A DNA stretch of 20,011 bases from an uncultured Pigmentiphaga sp. (GCA_937891425.1 CALAGD010000062.1:1-20011); one strand, 5' to 3'; counted from the first letter of the stretch, positions 6,563 to 15,270 are shown. Made by a program: numbers and translations. The notes: generated from the sequence alone by a model not told the origin.

Positions 6563-8121
6563 ATTTTTCTTGACCTGTCGGCCCAATATGGCGCGCGCAG
6601 CTCACTCTTGAGCACCTTGCCAGCGCCGGATACCGGCAGCGGTTCGGTGCGGATGGTGACGCTGCGCGGACACTTGTATGCCGCCAGTTTCTGGCGCGCA
6701 TAGGCAATCACTGCTTCTTCCGTAATTTCCGCTCCTTCACGCGGTACCACGATGGCATGGACTGCTTCACCCCACTTCGGATGCGGAACGCCGATCACCG
6801 CGACCTGCAGGACCCCGGGCATCAGCGAAATCGCATTCTCGACTTCAGTGGAATAGACGTTCTCGCCACCGCTGATGATCATGTCCTTCAGCCGGTCGAC
6901 GATATAGACATAACCGTCATCGTCCATATACGCCACATCGCCGGTGTGCAGCCAGCCGTCGCGCAACACCGCCGCGGTCTCTTCGGGCCTGTTCCAGTAG
7001 CCCAGCATTACCGTGGGGCCGCGCACGACGATTTCGCCCGGCGTGCCGCGCGGTACTTCGTTGCCCTCGGCATCGACGATGAGGAGGTCGATGTTGGGCA
7101 TCACCTGTCCGCACGAACGCAGGCGGTCGCCCGCTACCGCTGGCACGCGCATGGATGCCGGCAGCATGGTGCCGATGGGGGACAGCTCGGTCATGCCCCA
7201 GCCATGCAGGAAACGCATGTGGGGCCAGACCTGCACGGCGCGCTGCAGTACCGCATCCGGGATGGGCGCCGATCCGAACATGATCTGCCGCAGATGCGAG
7301 AAATCACGCGTCTCGACCCCGGGCACCTCAAGCAGCATGGCGATCATGGTAGGCACGAGCGTCAGGTGGGTGACCTTGTGCGTCTCCGCGGCCTCCAGAC
7401 AACCGGCAGCGTCGAACTTGGGAATCATCACGTGCGTGCCCGCGGCCATCGTGATGGCCACGGTGGACATTCCGTCGGTCAGATGACACATGGGCGCAGC
7501 ATGCAGGAACACACTGTCCTGGTCGTACCCGATCATGTAGCACGCGTTTACCGCATTGCTGACCAGATTCCGGTGGCTGAGCATGACCCCTTTGGGTCGG
7601 CCGGTGCTGCCACCCGTGTAGAAAATACCCGCGAGATCGTCACCCGAGCGCCCCGCGTCGGCCGCGGGCTGACTGCGCGCAAGCAGGGCTTCATACGCCT
7701 TCAGCCCACCATGGCTGGCCGGCGCATCACCGAGGTAGATGAACGTCGAGAGCTGGGGGCAGCCCGCCTTCAGCGCGTCGACCACATGCAGAAAATGCTC
7801 ATCAATGCATATGATGCGCACGCCCGCGTCATTCAGCATGTATTGCAGGTCGCCGATGCTCAGGCGTGTATTGAGCGGTACGATCACCCCACCCGCCCAC
7901 GGCACTCCGAAGTACACCTCCAGATAACGGTCGCTGTTCAGCGCCAGCAGCGCGACGCGATCGCCGTTTTCGACTCCGCAATCGAGCAATGCGCCGGCAA
8001 ATCGTGCTATGCGATCCTTGACCTCACGCCACGTATGGCTTCTTCCATGGAAGATGGTGGCCACTCCGTGCGGACGAATCTGTGCTGCCCTGCGTACACT
8101 TTGAGTGAGCTGCTCCCGCAT
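6559..8121 (-). CDS. Acyl-CoA synthetase (AMP-forming, ANL superfamily)
   Basis: The gene encodes 520 residues with all the canonical ligase motifs: P-loop YTGGSTGRPKGV (168-179), GWGMTELSP (307-315), WLHTGD (390-395), hinge and adenylate-binding VDRLKDMIISGGENVYSTEVE (409-429), and the catalytic lysine in SGAGKVLK (K502). It would activate a fatty or aryl carboxylic acid to its CoA thioester. It belongs to the general FadD/long-chain-ligase-like branch, unlike the feruloyl-CoA-synthase-like ligase at 2414, so the region encodes two distinct activating enzymes. The ATG at 8121 follows AGGG by 6 nt. It is separated by 56 nt from the PaaG-like gene upstream and overlaps the thioesterase downstream. 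The acid is not identifiable. Confidence 0.92.
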   Translation of the reverse strand: MREQLTQSVRRAAQIRPHGVATIFHGRSHTWREVKDRIARFAGALLDCGVENGDRVALLALNSDRYLEVYFGVPWAGGVIVPLNTRLSIGDLQYMLNDAGVRIICIDEHFLHVVDALKAGCPQLSTFIYLGDAPASHGGLKAYEALLARSQPAADAGRSGDDLAGIFYTGGSTGRPKGVMLSHRNLVSNAVNACYMIGYDQDSVFLHAAPMCHLTDGMSTVAITMAAGTHVMIPKFDAAGCLEAAETHKVTHLTLVPTMIAMLLEVPGVETRDFSHLRQIMFGSAPIPDAVLQRAVQVWPHMRFLHGWGMTELSPIGTMLPASMRVPAVAGDRLRSCGQVMPNIDLLIVDAEGNEVPRGTPGEIVVRGPTVMLGYWNRPEETAAVLRDGWLHTGDVAYMDDDGYVYIVDRLKDMIISGGENVYSTEVENAISLMPGVLQVAVIGVPHPKWGEAVHAIVVPREGAEITEEAVIAYARQKLAAYKCPRSVTIRTEPLPVSGAGKVLKSELRAPYWADRSRKI

Positions 8122-8177
8122 TTCGAGCCCTGTCTCCGTAATTGTTGGTAGTAATTCCTTGCCGAGGGTACCAGACT

Positions 8178-9011
8178 TCAGCGGCCGGTAAACCTGGGAG
8201 GCCGCTTTTCCTTGAAGGCCGTCACGGCCTCGATGAAGTCTTCGGTCTGCACCAGCTCTGCCTGGGTATCCCGCTCCAGGTCGAGCTGGGCATCAAGATC
8301 CTGTACCAGCGCCCGCCACATCACGTGCGGCAGGGCCTTCATCGCCCGGGGCGCACTCGCCGCCAGTCGGCGGGCGATGCTGCCCACCGTCTCCTGCAGC
8401 GCATCGTCGTCGACACACTGCCAGATGAGCCCCCATTGTGCCGCAGTCTCCGCGTCGAGACGCTCGCCCAGCAGCGTGAGCGCCATGGCCCGTGCAGGGC
8501 CCGCACGACGCATGAGGTACCAGCTGGCACCCATGTCGGGAACCAGCCCCAGCTGCGCCGAAAACGGCTGCTGGAAATAGGCCGAGCGCGCCGCGACGGC
8601 GATGTGAGCCCCGAAAGCCAGGGCCGCACCGCCCCCAACCGCCGGGCCGTTCACCGCAGCCACGACAGGCTTGCCGAAATGGTGCAACCGACGCGCCAGC
8701 GCATGGATGCTGTTGTCGGCTGTCGCCAGGAATCGCACGCCCCTCTGTTGGGCCGGCAGATCGACCGCCATCATCGGATCGCGCAGGTCGGCACCGACGC
8801 AGAACGCCCGGCCAGCACCGGTCAGTATCAGGACACGCACCGAATCATCGGCAGCCAGCACTTCCAGGGTGGAACACAGTGAGGCAATAAGCTCGGAACT
8901 GAGGGCGTTCAGAACACTCGGACGGTTCAGGACAAGACGGGCGACGCCATCCTCCACCCCCAGCAAGAAGGACGACGACCCGTCGGGTGCCCCGGAATTG
9001 GATGAACTCAT
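8178..9011 (-). CDS. PaaG-like enoyl-CoA hydratase/isomerase
   Basis: The gene encodes 277 residues of the crotonase fold. The first oxyanion-hole segment is RAFCVGADLRDPM (68-80). The second, NGPAVGGGAALAFG (121-134), has Ala where hydratases have Glu, and the second catalytic position is Asp (GLVPDMG, D159). Asp in GL(V/I)PDxG without the first Glu, plus the C-terminal stretch AAQWGLIWQCVDDDAL and DLDAQLDLERDTQ, resemble PaaG, the ring-epoxide/enoyl-CoA isomerase of phenylacetate degradation. An isomerase role is therefore more likely than simple hydration. The ATG at 9011 was preferred over a GTG at 9056, although its ribosome-binding site is weak. The residues before about 14 are low-complexity Ser/Gly. 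No other phenylacetate-pathway signature genes are present. Confidence 0.85.
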   Translation of the reverse strand: MSSSNSGAPDGSSSFLLGVEDGVARLVLNRPSVLNALSSELIASLCSTLEVLAADDSVRVLILTGAGRAFCVGADLRDPMMAVDLPAQQRGVRFLATADNSIHALARRLHHFGKPVVAAVNGPAVGGGAALAFGAHIAVAARSAYFQQPFSAQLGLVPDMGASWYLMRRAGPARAMALTLLGERLDAETAAQWGLIWQCVDDDALQETVGSIARRLAASAPRAMKALPHVMWRALVQDLDAQLDLERDTQAELVQTEDFIEAVTAFKEKRPPRFTGR

Positions 9012-9086
9012 GATCGAACTCGCATGGATCAACCCGCGCCGGCCGACAGGTACCACAATGCGTCAAGCCTGTCGGCCATGTCCGGG

Positions 9087-10097
9087 TCACGGAATTTCAA
9101 TGCAGACCTTGCCGAACTGCTGCCCCGACTGCAAGTGACGCAGTGCTTCAGGCAGTGCTTCCAGCGGATAGACGCGATCAATCACCGGCCGGATGTCGTT
9201 GGTGTCCATGGCTGCCAGCACCTCCTGCAGCTGATCGCGGTTGCCAACGGCAATGCCATGCAACTTCATGCTGTTCATCGATGCAACGGGCAGGTTGAGC
9301 TCGGCCGTGGTTCCACTCACCACGCCGATCAGGGTGATCATTCCACCGTTCTTCACCGCGCGCATCGACTGCTTGAGGGTACCGGCTCCGCCCGTTTCCA
9401 CCACCAGGTCGACCCCCCGCGGGCAGATGCCTCTGACCGTCTTGCCCCACTCGGGGTCGTCACGATAGTTGATGGTGTGCCGCGCACCCAGCGTGCTCAG
9501 GCGTTGCGCCTTTTCAGCGGTGGACGTTGTGGCGATGACGCGCGCCCCGGCCGCCCGTGCAAACTGCAGGGCAAACAGGGCAACTCCGCCCGAGCCCTGG
9601 GTGAGCACCGCGTGTTCTGGGCCGACATTGCCATGGGTACGCACGGCATTCCACGCGGTCACGGCCGCACAGGGCAACGTGGCCGCTTCCACATAACTGA
9701 GCGAGGATGGAACCGCGGCCAGCGCATCGGCGCGGAACACGCGCAACTCGCAGGCCACGCCATCTTCCATGCCGCCGATATCGCGTCGCATCAGCAACTC
9801 ATTGGGAGGACCACTCAGCCAGTCGGGAAAGAAAGCGCCGACGACACGGTCGCCCGGTTTCCATGCGCGCACTCCCGGGCCAACCTCGAGCACGTCGCCC
9901 GCGCCATCGGAGAGTGGGATGAGATTGCTCGAGCGCTGGCGCGAACCGTAACGGCCATCTACCACCAGCAAGTCGCGAAAATTGAGCGAAGCGGCACGGA
10001 TACGGACCAGCACCTCGCCGGGCCCCGGTCTGGGGTCCGGCACCTCCTTGAGCTTGAGATTGTCCAGTCCAAGTGCCTCCAGCACCATCGCCTTCAT
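9087..10097 (-). CDS. Zinc-less medium-chain dehydrogenase/reductase (quinone oxidoreductase-like)
   Basis: The gene encodes 336 residues, a GroES-like N-terminal half followed by a Rossmann half. The coenzyme loop is QGSGGVALFALQFARAAGA (167-185), followed by VIATTSTAEK, consistent with NAD(P)H use. NFRDLLVVDGRYG (39-51) is the family block after the first strands. The cysteine cluster of the structural zinc site of alcohol dehydrogenases is absent. It probably reduces an enone, enoyl or quinone group; in this operon an enoyl-CoA or ring-enone reduction is plausible. The ATG at 10097 is preceded by GGAG 8 nt upstream and gives the common MKAMVLE start. It sits 63 nt after the FadB-type gene. 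Confidence 0.88.
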   Translation of the reverse strand: MKAMVLEALGLDNLKLKEVPDPRPGPGEVLVRIRAASLNFRDLLVVDGRYGSRQRSSNLIPLSDGAGDVLEVGPGVRAWKPGDRVVGAFFPDWLSGPPNELLMRRDIGGMEDGVACELRVFRADALAAVPSSLSYVEAATLPCAAVTAWNAVRTHGNVGPEHAVLTQGSGGVALFALQFARAAGARVIATTSTAEKAQRLSTLGARHTINYRDDPEWGKTVRGICPRGVDLVVETGGAGTLKQSMRAVKNGGMITLIGVVSGTTAELNLPVASMNSMKLHGIAVGNRDQLQEVLAAMDTNDIRPVIDRVYPLEALPEALRHLQSGQQFGKVCIEIP

Positions 10098-10160
10098 GTT
10101 TGGTACTCCATAGTGATCGTGCAGCAATGCTGTCGTGACATCCTGTGCGGCGCGCTCCGC

Positions 10161-12281
10161 TCAGGCCGCATGGAAACGCTCGCCCTTGCGCGCCATGTCG
10201 TACAGGCGCTGCGGCGGACGGAAGCGCTCGCCGTAACGCTCGGCCAGCGCTTCGCACTGGGCAATGAATTGTGCGGCACCGACGCGATCGATATAGGCGA
10301 ACACGCCACCAAGGTGCGCGGGATAACCCCAACCCAGTACGCAGGCCACGTCCCCATCCAGTGGCCGCGCGATGATGCCGTCATCAAGCGTGCGCACGGC
10401 TTCCAGGGATTGCACGTTGAGCAGTCGCTGCATGACCGTGGCTTCCTCCACGGGGCGGGAGTCCCTCGGCGGGAAATGTTCCTTCAAACCGGGCCACGGG
10501 ATACGCCCATCGGGCGGGTAATCGTATATGCCACCGCCGGCTACCTTGCCGACGCGGCCCAGCTCAACGAGCTTGGCCACCGTGTCTTCTGCAATGCTAC
10601 CCGCATTGGCGATACGCTGACCGTCGCCGCGCATCGACGCAAAGATGTCCCGCAACAAGGGCAGCGTGGTGAGATCCATCAGCGACGCAACTCCGATGGC
10701 GAAGCCGGCCTTGACTGACGCATTGTCGATGAGTTGGGGGGGGACACCTTCCCCGATCAGGTTCATCGCCTCGCACGAATACGTAGTAATCACCCGGCTG
10801 GTAAAGAAGCCCAGGCCGTCGTTGACCACCACCGGCGTCTTCCCGAGCTGCTTGAGAAAATCCAGAGCGCGAGCCAGCGTGGAATCGGAGGTGGCCGCCG
10901 CACGTACCACCTCCACCAGCGTCATGCGATCGACCGGCGAGAAGAAATGCAGCCCCAGCACACGGTCGGGCTGGCTGATGTCTTCCGCGAACCGAGCGAT
11001 GGGGATGGTCGAGGTATTGCTCGCGACCGGAATGTCCGGGCGCACGACGGCGGCAACCTGTTGCAGGACGGCCCGCTTCACATCGACGCGCTCGAACACC
11101 GCCTCCACCACGAGGTCGGCATCGGCTATCTGCTGGTAGTCGGCGCCCGCCCGGATATGCCTGAGAATGTCGTCCGGAGTGGAACGCAGGCGACCCCGTT
11201 CAGCCTCACGCTGCAGGTAGCGCGCGATTTCCTCGCGGCCTTTCTCGGCATTCTCGGCACTGGCATCCAGCATGGTGACGCGTATGCCCCGTATCGCCGC
11301 ATTCAGCGCAATGCCCCGTCCCATTACGCCGGCTCCAATGACAGCCAGGTGCGCTACCTGCGAGGGGGGGACATGGGCCGGCCTGACCCTCAAGGATTTT
11401 GCCTGGTTGACCCCGGTGAACAGCGTGCGGATCTTGTTCTTTGCGTCATTGCTGACCACGAGCCGCGCGAAATAGCGTGTCTCAATGGCGATGCCTGCAT
11501 CCAGGCCGCGCTCCAGCCCCTGTTGCAACACCTGCAGTATGGCTTCGGCGCCCGCGTCGTTGAAACCCGGGCCGGTGCGCTTCAGGTTCGCCCACGTGCC
11601 GACGAAGAACTGGCGCCCCGGCCCCGAATGCACGGGGAAGCCCGGCACCACATAGCCCTTGCGATCCCAGGGCTGGGATGCCGTCGGATTGGCCTGCGCC
11701 CATGCCTTCGCCGCATCCAGCAGCCGGTCGGGTTCAACGATCTCGTCGATCAGCCCCCTGCTTTTCGCTTCCTGGACGTCCAGCCGCCGCCCCTGCATCA
11801 GCAGCGGAGCGGCCGCCGCCAGCCCGATGAGCCGCGGCAAGCGCTGCGTTCCACCTGCGCCAGGCATCAACCCCAGCGTCACTTCCGGCAGGCCGAAACG
11901 GGCGCCCGGGTTGTCAGTCGCGATGCGGCGGTGACATGCCAGGGCAAGCTCCAGTCCGCCCCCCAGGGCACTGCCCGTCATTGCAGCAACCACCGGCTTG
12001 CCGCCGGTTTCAAGCCGTCGAAGCGCCCTGATGAACGGTTCGACGATGGCCTTGACTTCGGTGGTGGAAGTGGCGGCCTGCAATTCCTTGAGATCGCCTC
12101 CCACGACGAAATCACGCTTGTCGGAAGTCAGCACGATGCCGGTGACATCCGCGTTGCCGAGCAGCTCGTCGACCAGCTGCACGAACATTTCGTTCGTTGC
12201 GCGATCGAGCGTATTGACACTTCCTGAGCCCGCAAATACGAGCGCGACGATGCCGTCGCCCAAATCCTGTTGCCTGATCAT
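10161..12281 (-). CDS. Bifunctional enoyl-CoA hydratase / 3-hydroxyacyl-CoA dehydrogenase (FadB/FadJ-type)
   Basis: The gene encodes 706 residues, the normal size of the multifunctional beta-oxidation subunit. The N-terminal crotonase domain (about 1-190) has GGGLEL (E111) and LPEVTLG (E133), both catalytic glutamates. A linker leads to the NAD-binding domain with VIGAGVMGRG (G316, G318, G321). The dehydrogenase catalytic pair is H445 in GLHFFSP and E457 in LVEVV. GFFTSRVITTYSCEAMNLIGEG marks the C-terminal dimerisation domains. It would hydrate an enoyl-CoA and oxidise the resulting 3-hydroxyacyl-CoA. The start lies 13 nt after the thiolase stop, with GAGGG nearby. Thiolase and this protein would make a complete late beta-oxidation unit; an acyl-CoA dehydrogenase is missing from the window. 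Confidence 0.95.
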   Translation of the reverse strand: MIRQQDLGDGIVALVFAGSGSVNTLDRATNEMFVQLVDELLGNADVTGIVLTSDKRDFVVGGDLKELQAATSTTEVKAIVEPFIRALRRLETGGKPVVAAMTGSALGGGLELALACHRRIATDNPGARFGLPEVTLGLMPGAGGTQRLPRLIGLAAAAPLLMQGRRLDVQEAKSRGLIDEIVEPDRLLDAAKAWAQANPTASQPWDRKGYVVPGFPVHSGPGRQFFVGTWANLKRTGPGFNDAGAEAILQVLQQGLERGLDAGIAIETRYFARLVVSNDAKNKIRTLFTGVNQAKSLRVRPAHVPPSQVAHLAVIGAGVMGRGIALNAAIRGIRVTMLDASAENAEKGREEIARYLQREAERGRLRSTPDDILRHIRAGADYQQIADADLVVEAVFERVDVKRAVLQQVAAVVRPDIPVASNTSTIPIARFAEDISQPDRVLGLHFFSPVDRMTLVEVVRAAATSDSTLARALDFLKQLGKTPVVVNDGLGFFTSRVITTYSCEAMNLIGEGVPPQLIDNASVKAGFAIGVASLMDLTTLPLLRDIFASMRGDGQRIANAGSIAEDTVAKLVELGRVGKVAGGGIYDYPPDGRIPWPGLKEHFPPRDSRPVEEATVMQRLLNVQSLEAVRTLDDGIIARPLDGDVACVLGWGYPAHLGGVFAYIDRVGAAQFIAQCEALAERYGERFRPPQRLYDMARKGERFHAA

Positions 12282-12294
12282 GTCGATGCTGCCC

Positions 12295-13503
12295 TCAAAC
12301 TCGCTCTATCACCGTGGCTACGCCCATGCCGAGACCTACGCACATCGTCACCAGCCCGGTGGCCTTGTCGGCACGTTCGAGTTCATCCAGCAACGTGCCC
12401 ACCAGCATGCCGCCGGTGGCTCCGATGGGGTGACCCATGGCAATTGCACCACCGTTGACGTTGACGCGCTCGTGATCGATGCCGGTGTCCTCCATGAACT
12501 TCAACACCACCGAGGCGAACGCCTCGTTGACTTCGTACAGGTCGATGTCGTCGAGCTCCATGCCAGCACGCTGAGCCGCACGCCGCGCCGCATCGGCAGG
12601 AGCGACCAGCATCAGACAAGGATCGCAGCCGATGGACGCGGAACTCACGATGCGTGCCCGCGGGCGGATGCCCAGCATCTCGCCCAGCTGTTTCGAACCG
12701 ATCAGCAGCGCACTGGCGCCGTCGACCACTCCCGAAGAATTGCCGCCGGTATGTACGTGGTGCAGCCGGTTCACCTCGGGGTAGCGCCGCTTCACGATTT
12801 CCCCGAAACCTGCCTTGTCGGACATATCGGCGAATGCCGGCCGCAACTTGCCCAAGGCTTCCAGCGTGGTGCCGGGCCGCATATGCTCGTCACGGTCGAG
12901 GCACAGTTCACCGTTGAAGTCGTAGACGGGCACGATGGAGCGGCTGAAGCGCCCTTCCGCCCATGCCCGAGCAGCGCGCTCCTGCGATGCCACCGCATAA
13001 GCGTCGACATCCTCGCGCGTGTGCCCAGCGAGGGTGGCCACCAGGTCGGCGGCGACGCCCAGCGGCGTGAACAGGGTGCGCGTGTTGAATTCGGCGGACA
13101 CACCCCACACGCCCCCACCGCCGCCAATGGGCACCAGCGACATCATCTCCACGCCGCCCGCGATGACGGCATCCCCCTGGCCAGCGGCGACTTTCGCCGC
13201 CGCAAGGTTCACCGCGTCGAGCCCGGAAGCACAGAACCGGGTAACCACACAGCCCGGAACCTGCTCGTCCATGCCTGCATGCAGCCACGAGGTGCGCGCG
13301 ACATTGCCCCCTTGGTCGTCCGCCGGGTCGCCGCAACCGAAAATGACCTCCTCGATCATGGTCGGCTCGAAGCCGTTGCGCTCGTGCAGCGCACGGATGA
13401 CCGTGGCTCCGAGATCGACCGGCGAGAGCGTGTGCAACCCCCCACTCGGCTTGCCAAGGCCGCGCGGGGTACGTACTGCATCATAGATGTACGCTTCTGT
13501 CAT
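12295..13503 (-). CDS. Acetyl-CoA C-acyltransferase (thiolase)
   Basis: The gene encodes 402 residues of a degradative-type thiolase, which cleaves 3-oxoacyl-CoA with CoA to give acetyl-CoA or another short acyl-CoA. The nucleophile is C91 in RFCASGLDAVNLA; H358 lies in GGAIAMGHPIGATG, and C388 in CVGLGMG is the general acid/base. This last block is usually CxGGGxG, so one glycine is Leu. VNEAFA is intact. The ATG at 13503 overlaps the TGA of the DUF3237 gene as ATGA, showing that the two are translated together. It is directly followed by the FadB-type gene. Chain-length or ring specificity cannot be read from the sequence. Confidence 0.95.
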   Translation of the reverse strand: MTEAYIYDAVRTPRGLGKPSGGLHTLSPVDLGATVIRALHERNGFEPTMIEEVIFGCGDPADDQGGNVARTSWLHAGMDEQVPGCVVTRFCASGLDAVNLAAAKVAAGQGDAVIAGGVEMMSLVPIGGGGGVWGVSAEFNTRTLFTPLGVAADLVATLAGHTREDVDAYAVASQERAARAWAEGRFSRSIVPVYDFNGELCLDRDEHMRPGTTLEALGKLRPAFADMSDKAGFGEIVKRRYPEVNRLHHVHTGGNSSGVVDGASALLIGSKQLGEMLGIRPRARIVSSASIGCDPCLMLVAPADAARRAAQRAGMELDDIDLYEVNEAFASVVLKFMEDTGIDHERVNVNGGAIAMGHPIGATGGMLVGTLLDELERADKATGLVTMCVGLGMGVATVIERV

Positions 13504-13985
13504 ACCACCTGCCAGAATCTGAAAATCGAAAAATCGGCGTTACGGTGCGCGGTACCTACAAATACCGTGCGATTGAGCCAGTCGTACTTGCCGGCAGGCG
13601 CTTCGAAGAACGGCGACAGACGCATGTAGTACTCGCTCGGGTCGACCGGATCGAGACGTTCCATGCGTGCGGTCACGTCGGGCGGTGCATAGCGGAATCC
13701 GCGATTCTTGATGACGATGAGAGTGCCGTCGTCGGCCTCCAGCATGTATTGTGCGCTGAACTCGACCGCCCCGTTCGGCCAGTACGAAGGCCAGTCGCCC
13801 CCGCTGTTCGGCACCACCCTGCCGTTCAGCCTGGGCCCCTTCACTTCACCACCGATGGCGGGCGTGAACCCACGCACGAAGCCACTGGGCAGCTGACCGA
13901 TCTTGGTGCGCTTGCCCAGCATGACCTTGATTGCGAATGCATATTCAAGCCCCGGGGGCGTTCCTGGTTCCGGATTGAAGCTCAT
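13500..13985 (-). CDS. DUF3237 (UPF0311) family protein, second copy, first gene of the beta-oxidation operon
   Basis: The gene encodes 161 residues and shares with the copy at 4319 the blocks GGEVKGPRLNGRV, YMLEADDGTLIVIKNRG and AGKYDWLNRTVFVG. It has no signal peptide and no known function. It overlaps the thiolase start by an ATGA, so it is an integral member of this operon and not a neighbour by chance. Two starts are possible: 14009 has no visible ribosome-binding site and lies only a few bases after the predicted transcription start near 14015, whereas 13985 follows GGTGGAG. The inner start was chosen. A binding, isomerase or lactonase-like role on a pathway intermediate would be a guess; nothing in the sequence decides it. 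Confidence 0.85.
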   Translation of the reverse strand: MSFNPEPGTPPGLEYAFAIKVMLGKRTKIGQLPSGFVRGFTPAIGGEVKGPRLNGRVVPNSGGDWPSYWPNGAVEFSAQYMLEADDGTLIVIKNRGFRYAPPDVTARMERLDPVDPSEYYMRLSPFFEAPAGKYDWLNRTVFVGTAHRNADFSIFRFWQVV

Positions 13986-14005
13986 GTTCTCCACCACGTT
14001 CGTGT

Positions 14006-14022
14006 TCATTAATGGTTAATGA
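14006..14022. promoter_or_regulatory. Inverted repeat at the start point of the beta-oxidation operon
   Basis: TCATTAA (14006-14012), TGG, TTAATGA (14016-14022) is a perfect dyad covering the predicted transcription start near 14015. As at 4978-4997, a second dyad sits where a repressor would block RNA polymerase, but the two sequences differ. Confidence 0.35.
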
Positions 14023-14069
14023 CAATAAACAATATCCGTCTGCGAGGCTGTCGTGTCGAACTACGACAG
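14022..14069 (-). promoter_or_regulatory. Activator-type promoter with conserved dyad for the 14009-6107 operon
   Basis: Read on the minus strand, CTGTCGT, spacer AGTTCGAC and ACGACAG (14069-14048) form a perfect 7-bp-arm dyad. TATTGT at 14027-14022 starts 31.5 bp from the centre (14058.5), the same distance as at the four related promoters. A weaker alternative, TCGACA (14059-14054) with GATATT (14036-14031), overlaps the dyad and would imply a repressor role. Confidence 0.6.
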
Positions 14070-14086
14070 TGACGCGGCACGATTCG

Positions 14087-15070
14087 CTAGCGGCCGGCAG
14101 CCGCTGGCGTGGCCTCGACCACTGCCTTGACACGGTCACGCAGGCGCGCACCCTCACGTTCGGCGAACTGCAGGACGTCCTGGTACGTGGGCAGGGGCGC
14201 CACTTCGTACCCCAGGGTCGCCAGGCGTTGCTTGACGCTTTCTTCGTTCAGTACCTTCGTGCTGGCGTCGAACAGTGTCTGCACGATCTCGGCCGGCATG
14301 CCGGCAGGCCCGAACAGCATCCACGAAACAGTAACGTCCAGATCCTTCATGCCCTGCTCAGACAGCGTCGGCAGATCAGGCAGCAGTGCAGAACGTTGCG
14401 GTGACGTGATGCCCAGGGCCTTCAGCTTCTGTTCGCGCGCCAGCGGCATGATCGCGGCCGGCCCCATGAGAATCAGCGGCACCTCGTTGGCCAGGACTGC
14501 CGTGGTCGCGGGGCCACCCCCCTTGTAGGGAACTTCCGTGAAGGTGATGCCCGAGGAGCGATTCATTTCCGACACGGCCATCTTCATGAAGACGCCACCG
14601 GCCGAACCGATGAATACAGGCTGGCCCAGTCGGGCCGCCCATTCCGACAGTCCGCCCGCACCGTCCACCGGAAGGTTGTTATTTGCCGCAAGCACGAAGA
14701 AGGTGGATGCGACCCGGTTGATGGGAGTGAAATTCCGCTTGTCGTAGTTGACGAATGCAGAGAAGGCCTCCTTGTCAGCCCCCAGCACGGCATCGGTAGC
14801 CAGCAGCAGCGAATAACCGTCAGGCGGGGCATTGGCCACGTGCGCCGCGGCGATGGTGGTTTCAGCCCCCGGCCGGTTATGTACCACCACTGCCTGGTTG
14901 AGTACCTTGGACAACTGATCGGCCACCAGGCGCGCGATGGTGTCGGCCCCTCCGCCTGGCGGAAAGCCGATATACAGATTGATGGTGCGTGAGGGATAGT
15001 TATCGGCCGCCAGGCTACCGCCCGCCCATAACATGGCCAGCGCTACGCCGAGCTGAAGCAGTTTGCGCAT
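14087..15070 (-). CDS. Bug-family (TTT) periplasmic substrate-binding protein
   Basis: The gene encodes 327 residues. A signal peptide (MRKLLQLGVALAMLWAGG, likely cut after SLAA near residue 22) precedes DNYPSRTINLYIGFPPGGGADTIA. PPDGYSLLL and FTEVPYKGGGPATT are the family blocks. Together with the two plus-strand copies at 15501 and 16563 it shares an unusual central motif, roughly (S/A)xxNYDxxxFTPI followed by TFFVL, which suggests one subgroup and perhaps one ligand class. AGGAGGAGG lies 5 nt before the ATG at 15070, an excellent ribosome-binding site that rules out the upstream in-frame ATG at 15127. No membrane components are encoded nearby. It ends 18 nt before the dyad of the promoter for the next operon. 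Confidence 0.93.
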   Translation of the reverse strand: MRKLLQLGVALAMLWAGGSLAADNYPSRTINLYIGFPPGGGADTIARLVADQLSKVLNQAVVVHNRPGAETTIAAAHVANAPPDGYSLLLATDAVLGADKEAFSAFVNYDKRNFTPINRVASTFFVLAANNNLPVDGAGGLSEWAARLGQPVFIGSAGGVFMKMAVSEMNRSSGITFTEVPYKGGGPATTAVLANEVPLILMGPAAIMPLAREQKLKALGITSPQRSALLPDLPTLSEQGMKDLDVTVSWMLFGPAGMPAEIVQTLFDASTKVLNEESVKQRLATLGYEVAPLPTYQDVLQFAEREGARLRDRVKAVVEATPAAAGR

Positions 15071-15116
15071 GATTTCCTCCTCCTGCCTGCGTTGTCGTAA
15101 TGGAATTCCCGATTCG

Positions 15117-15128
15117 GGTGCATGCACC
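15117..15128. promoter_or_regulatory. Perfect 12-bp palindrome at a predicted start point
   Basis: GGTGCATGCACC is self-complementary over 12 bp and covers the predicted transcription start (near 15126) of the Bug gene at 14087-15070. CCCGATTCGGG (15108-15118) and GGAATTCC (15102-15109) lie beside it. Together they form a dyad-rich leader that could be a regulator site; function is not shown. Confidence 0.3.
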
Positions 15129-15132
15129 TCCG

Positions 15133-15179
15133 ATTCTAGGCACGAGACCGGTTGCCGGACGTCGTACGAAACTACGACG
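15133..15179 (-). promoter_or_regulatory. Activator-type promoter with conserved dyad for the Bug gene at 14087-15070
   Basis: On the minus strand CGTCGT, spacer AGTTTCGT and ACGACG (15179-15160) form a perfect dyad centred at 15169.5. TAGAAT (15138-15133) is the best -10 match of the set and begins 31.5 bp away. The -35 position (CGTCCG) is poor. The leader to the ATG is about 56 nt. Confidence 0.65.
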
Positions 15180-15270
15180 ACCTCATGGCCTGCCGACTCC
15201 CGCTTTTTTCATTCATTGATTCTTGACGTCAATTTTGGAAAAACACGACCACCCCGCACGGAAAATTCGG

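Noticed and set aside
11998..13629. Long plus-strand open frame opposite thiolase and FadB-type genes
   Set aside because: Antisense to well-supported catalytic domains and without recognisable domains.
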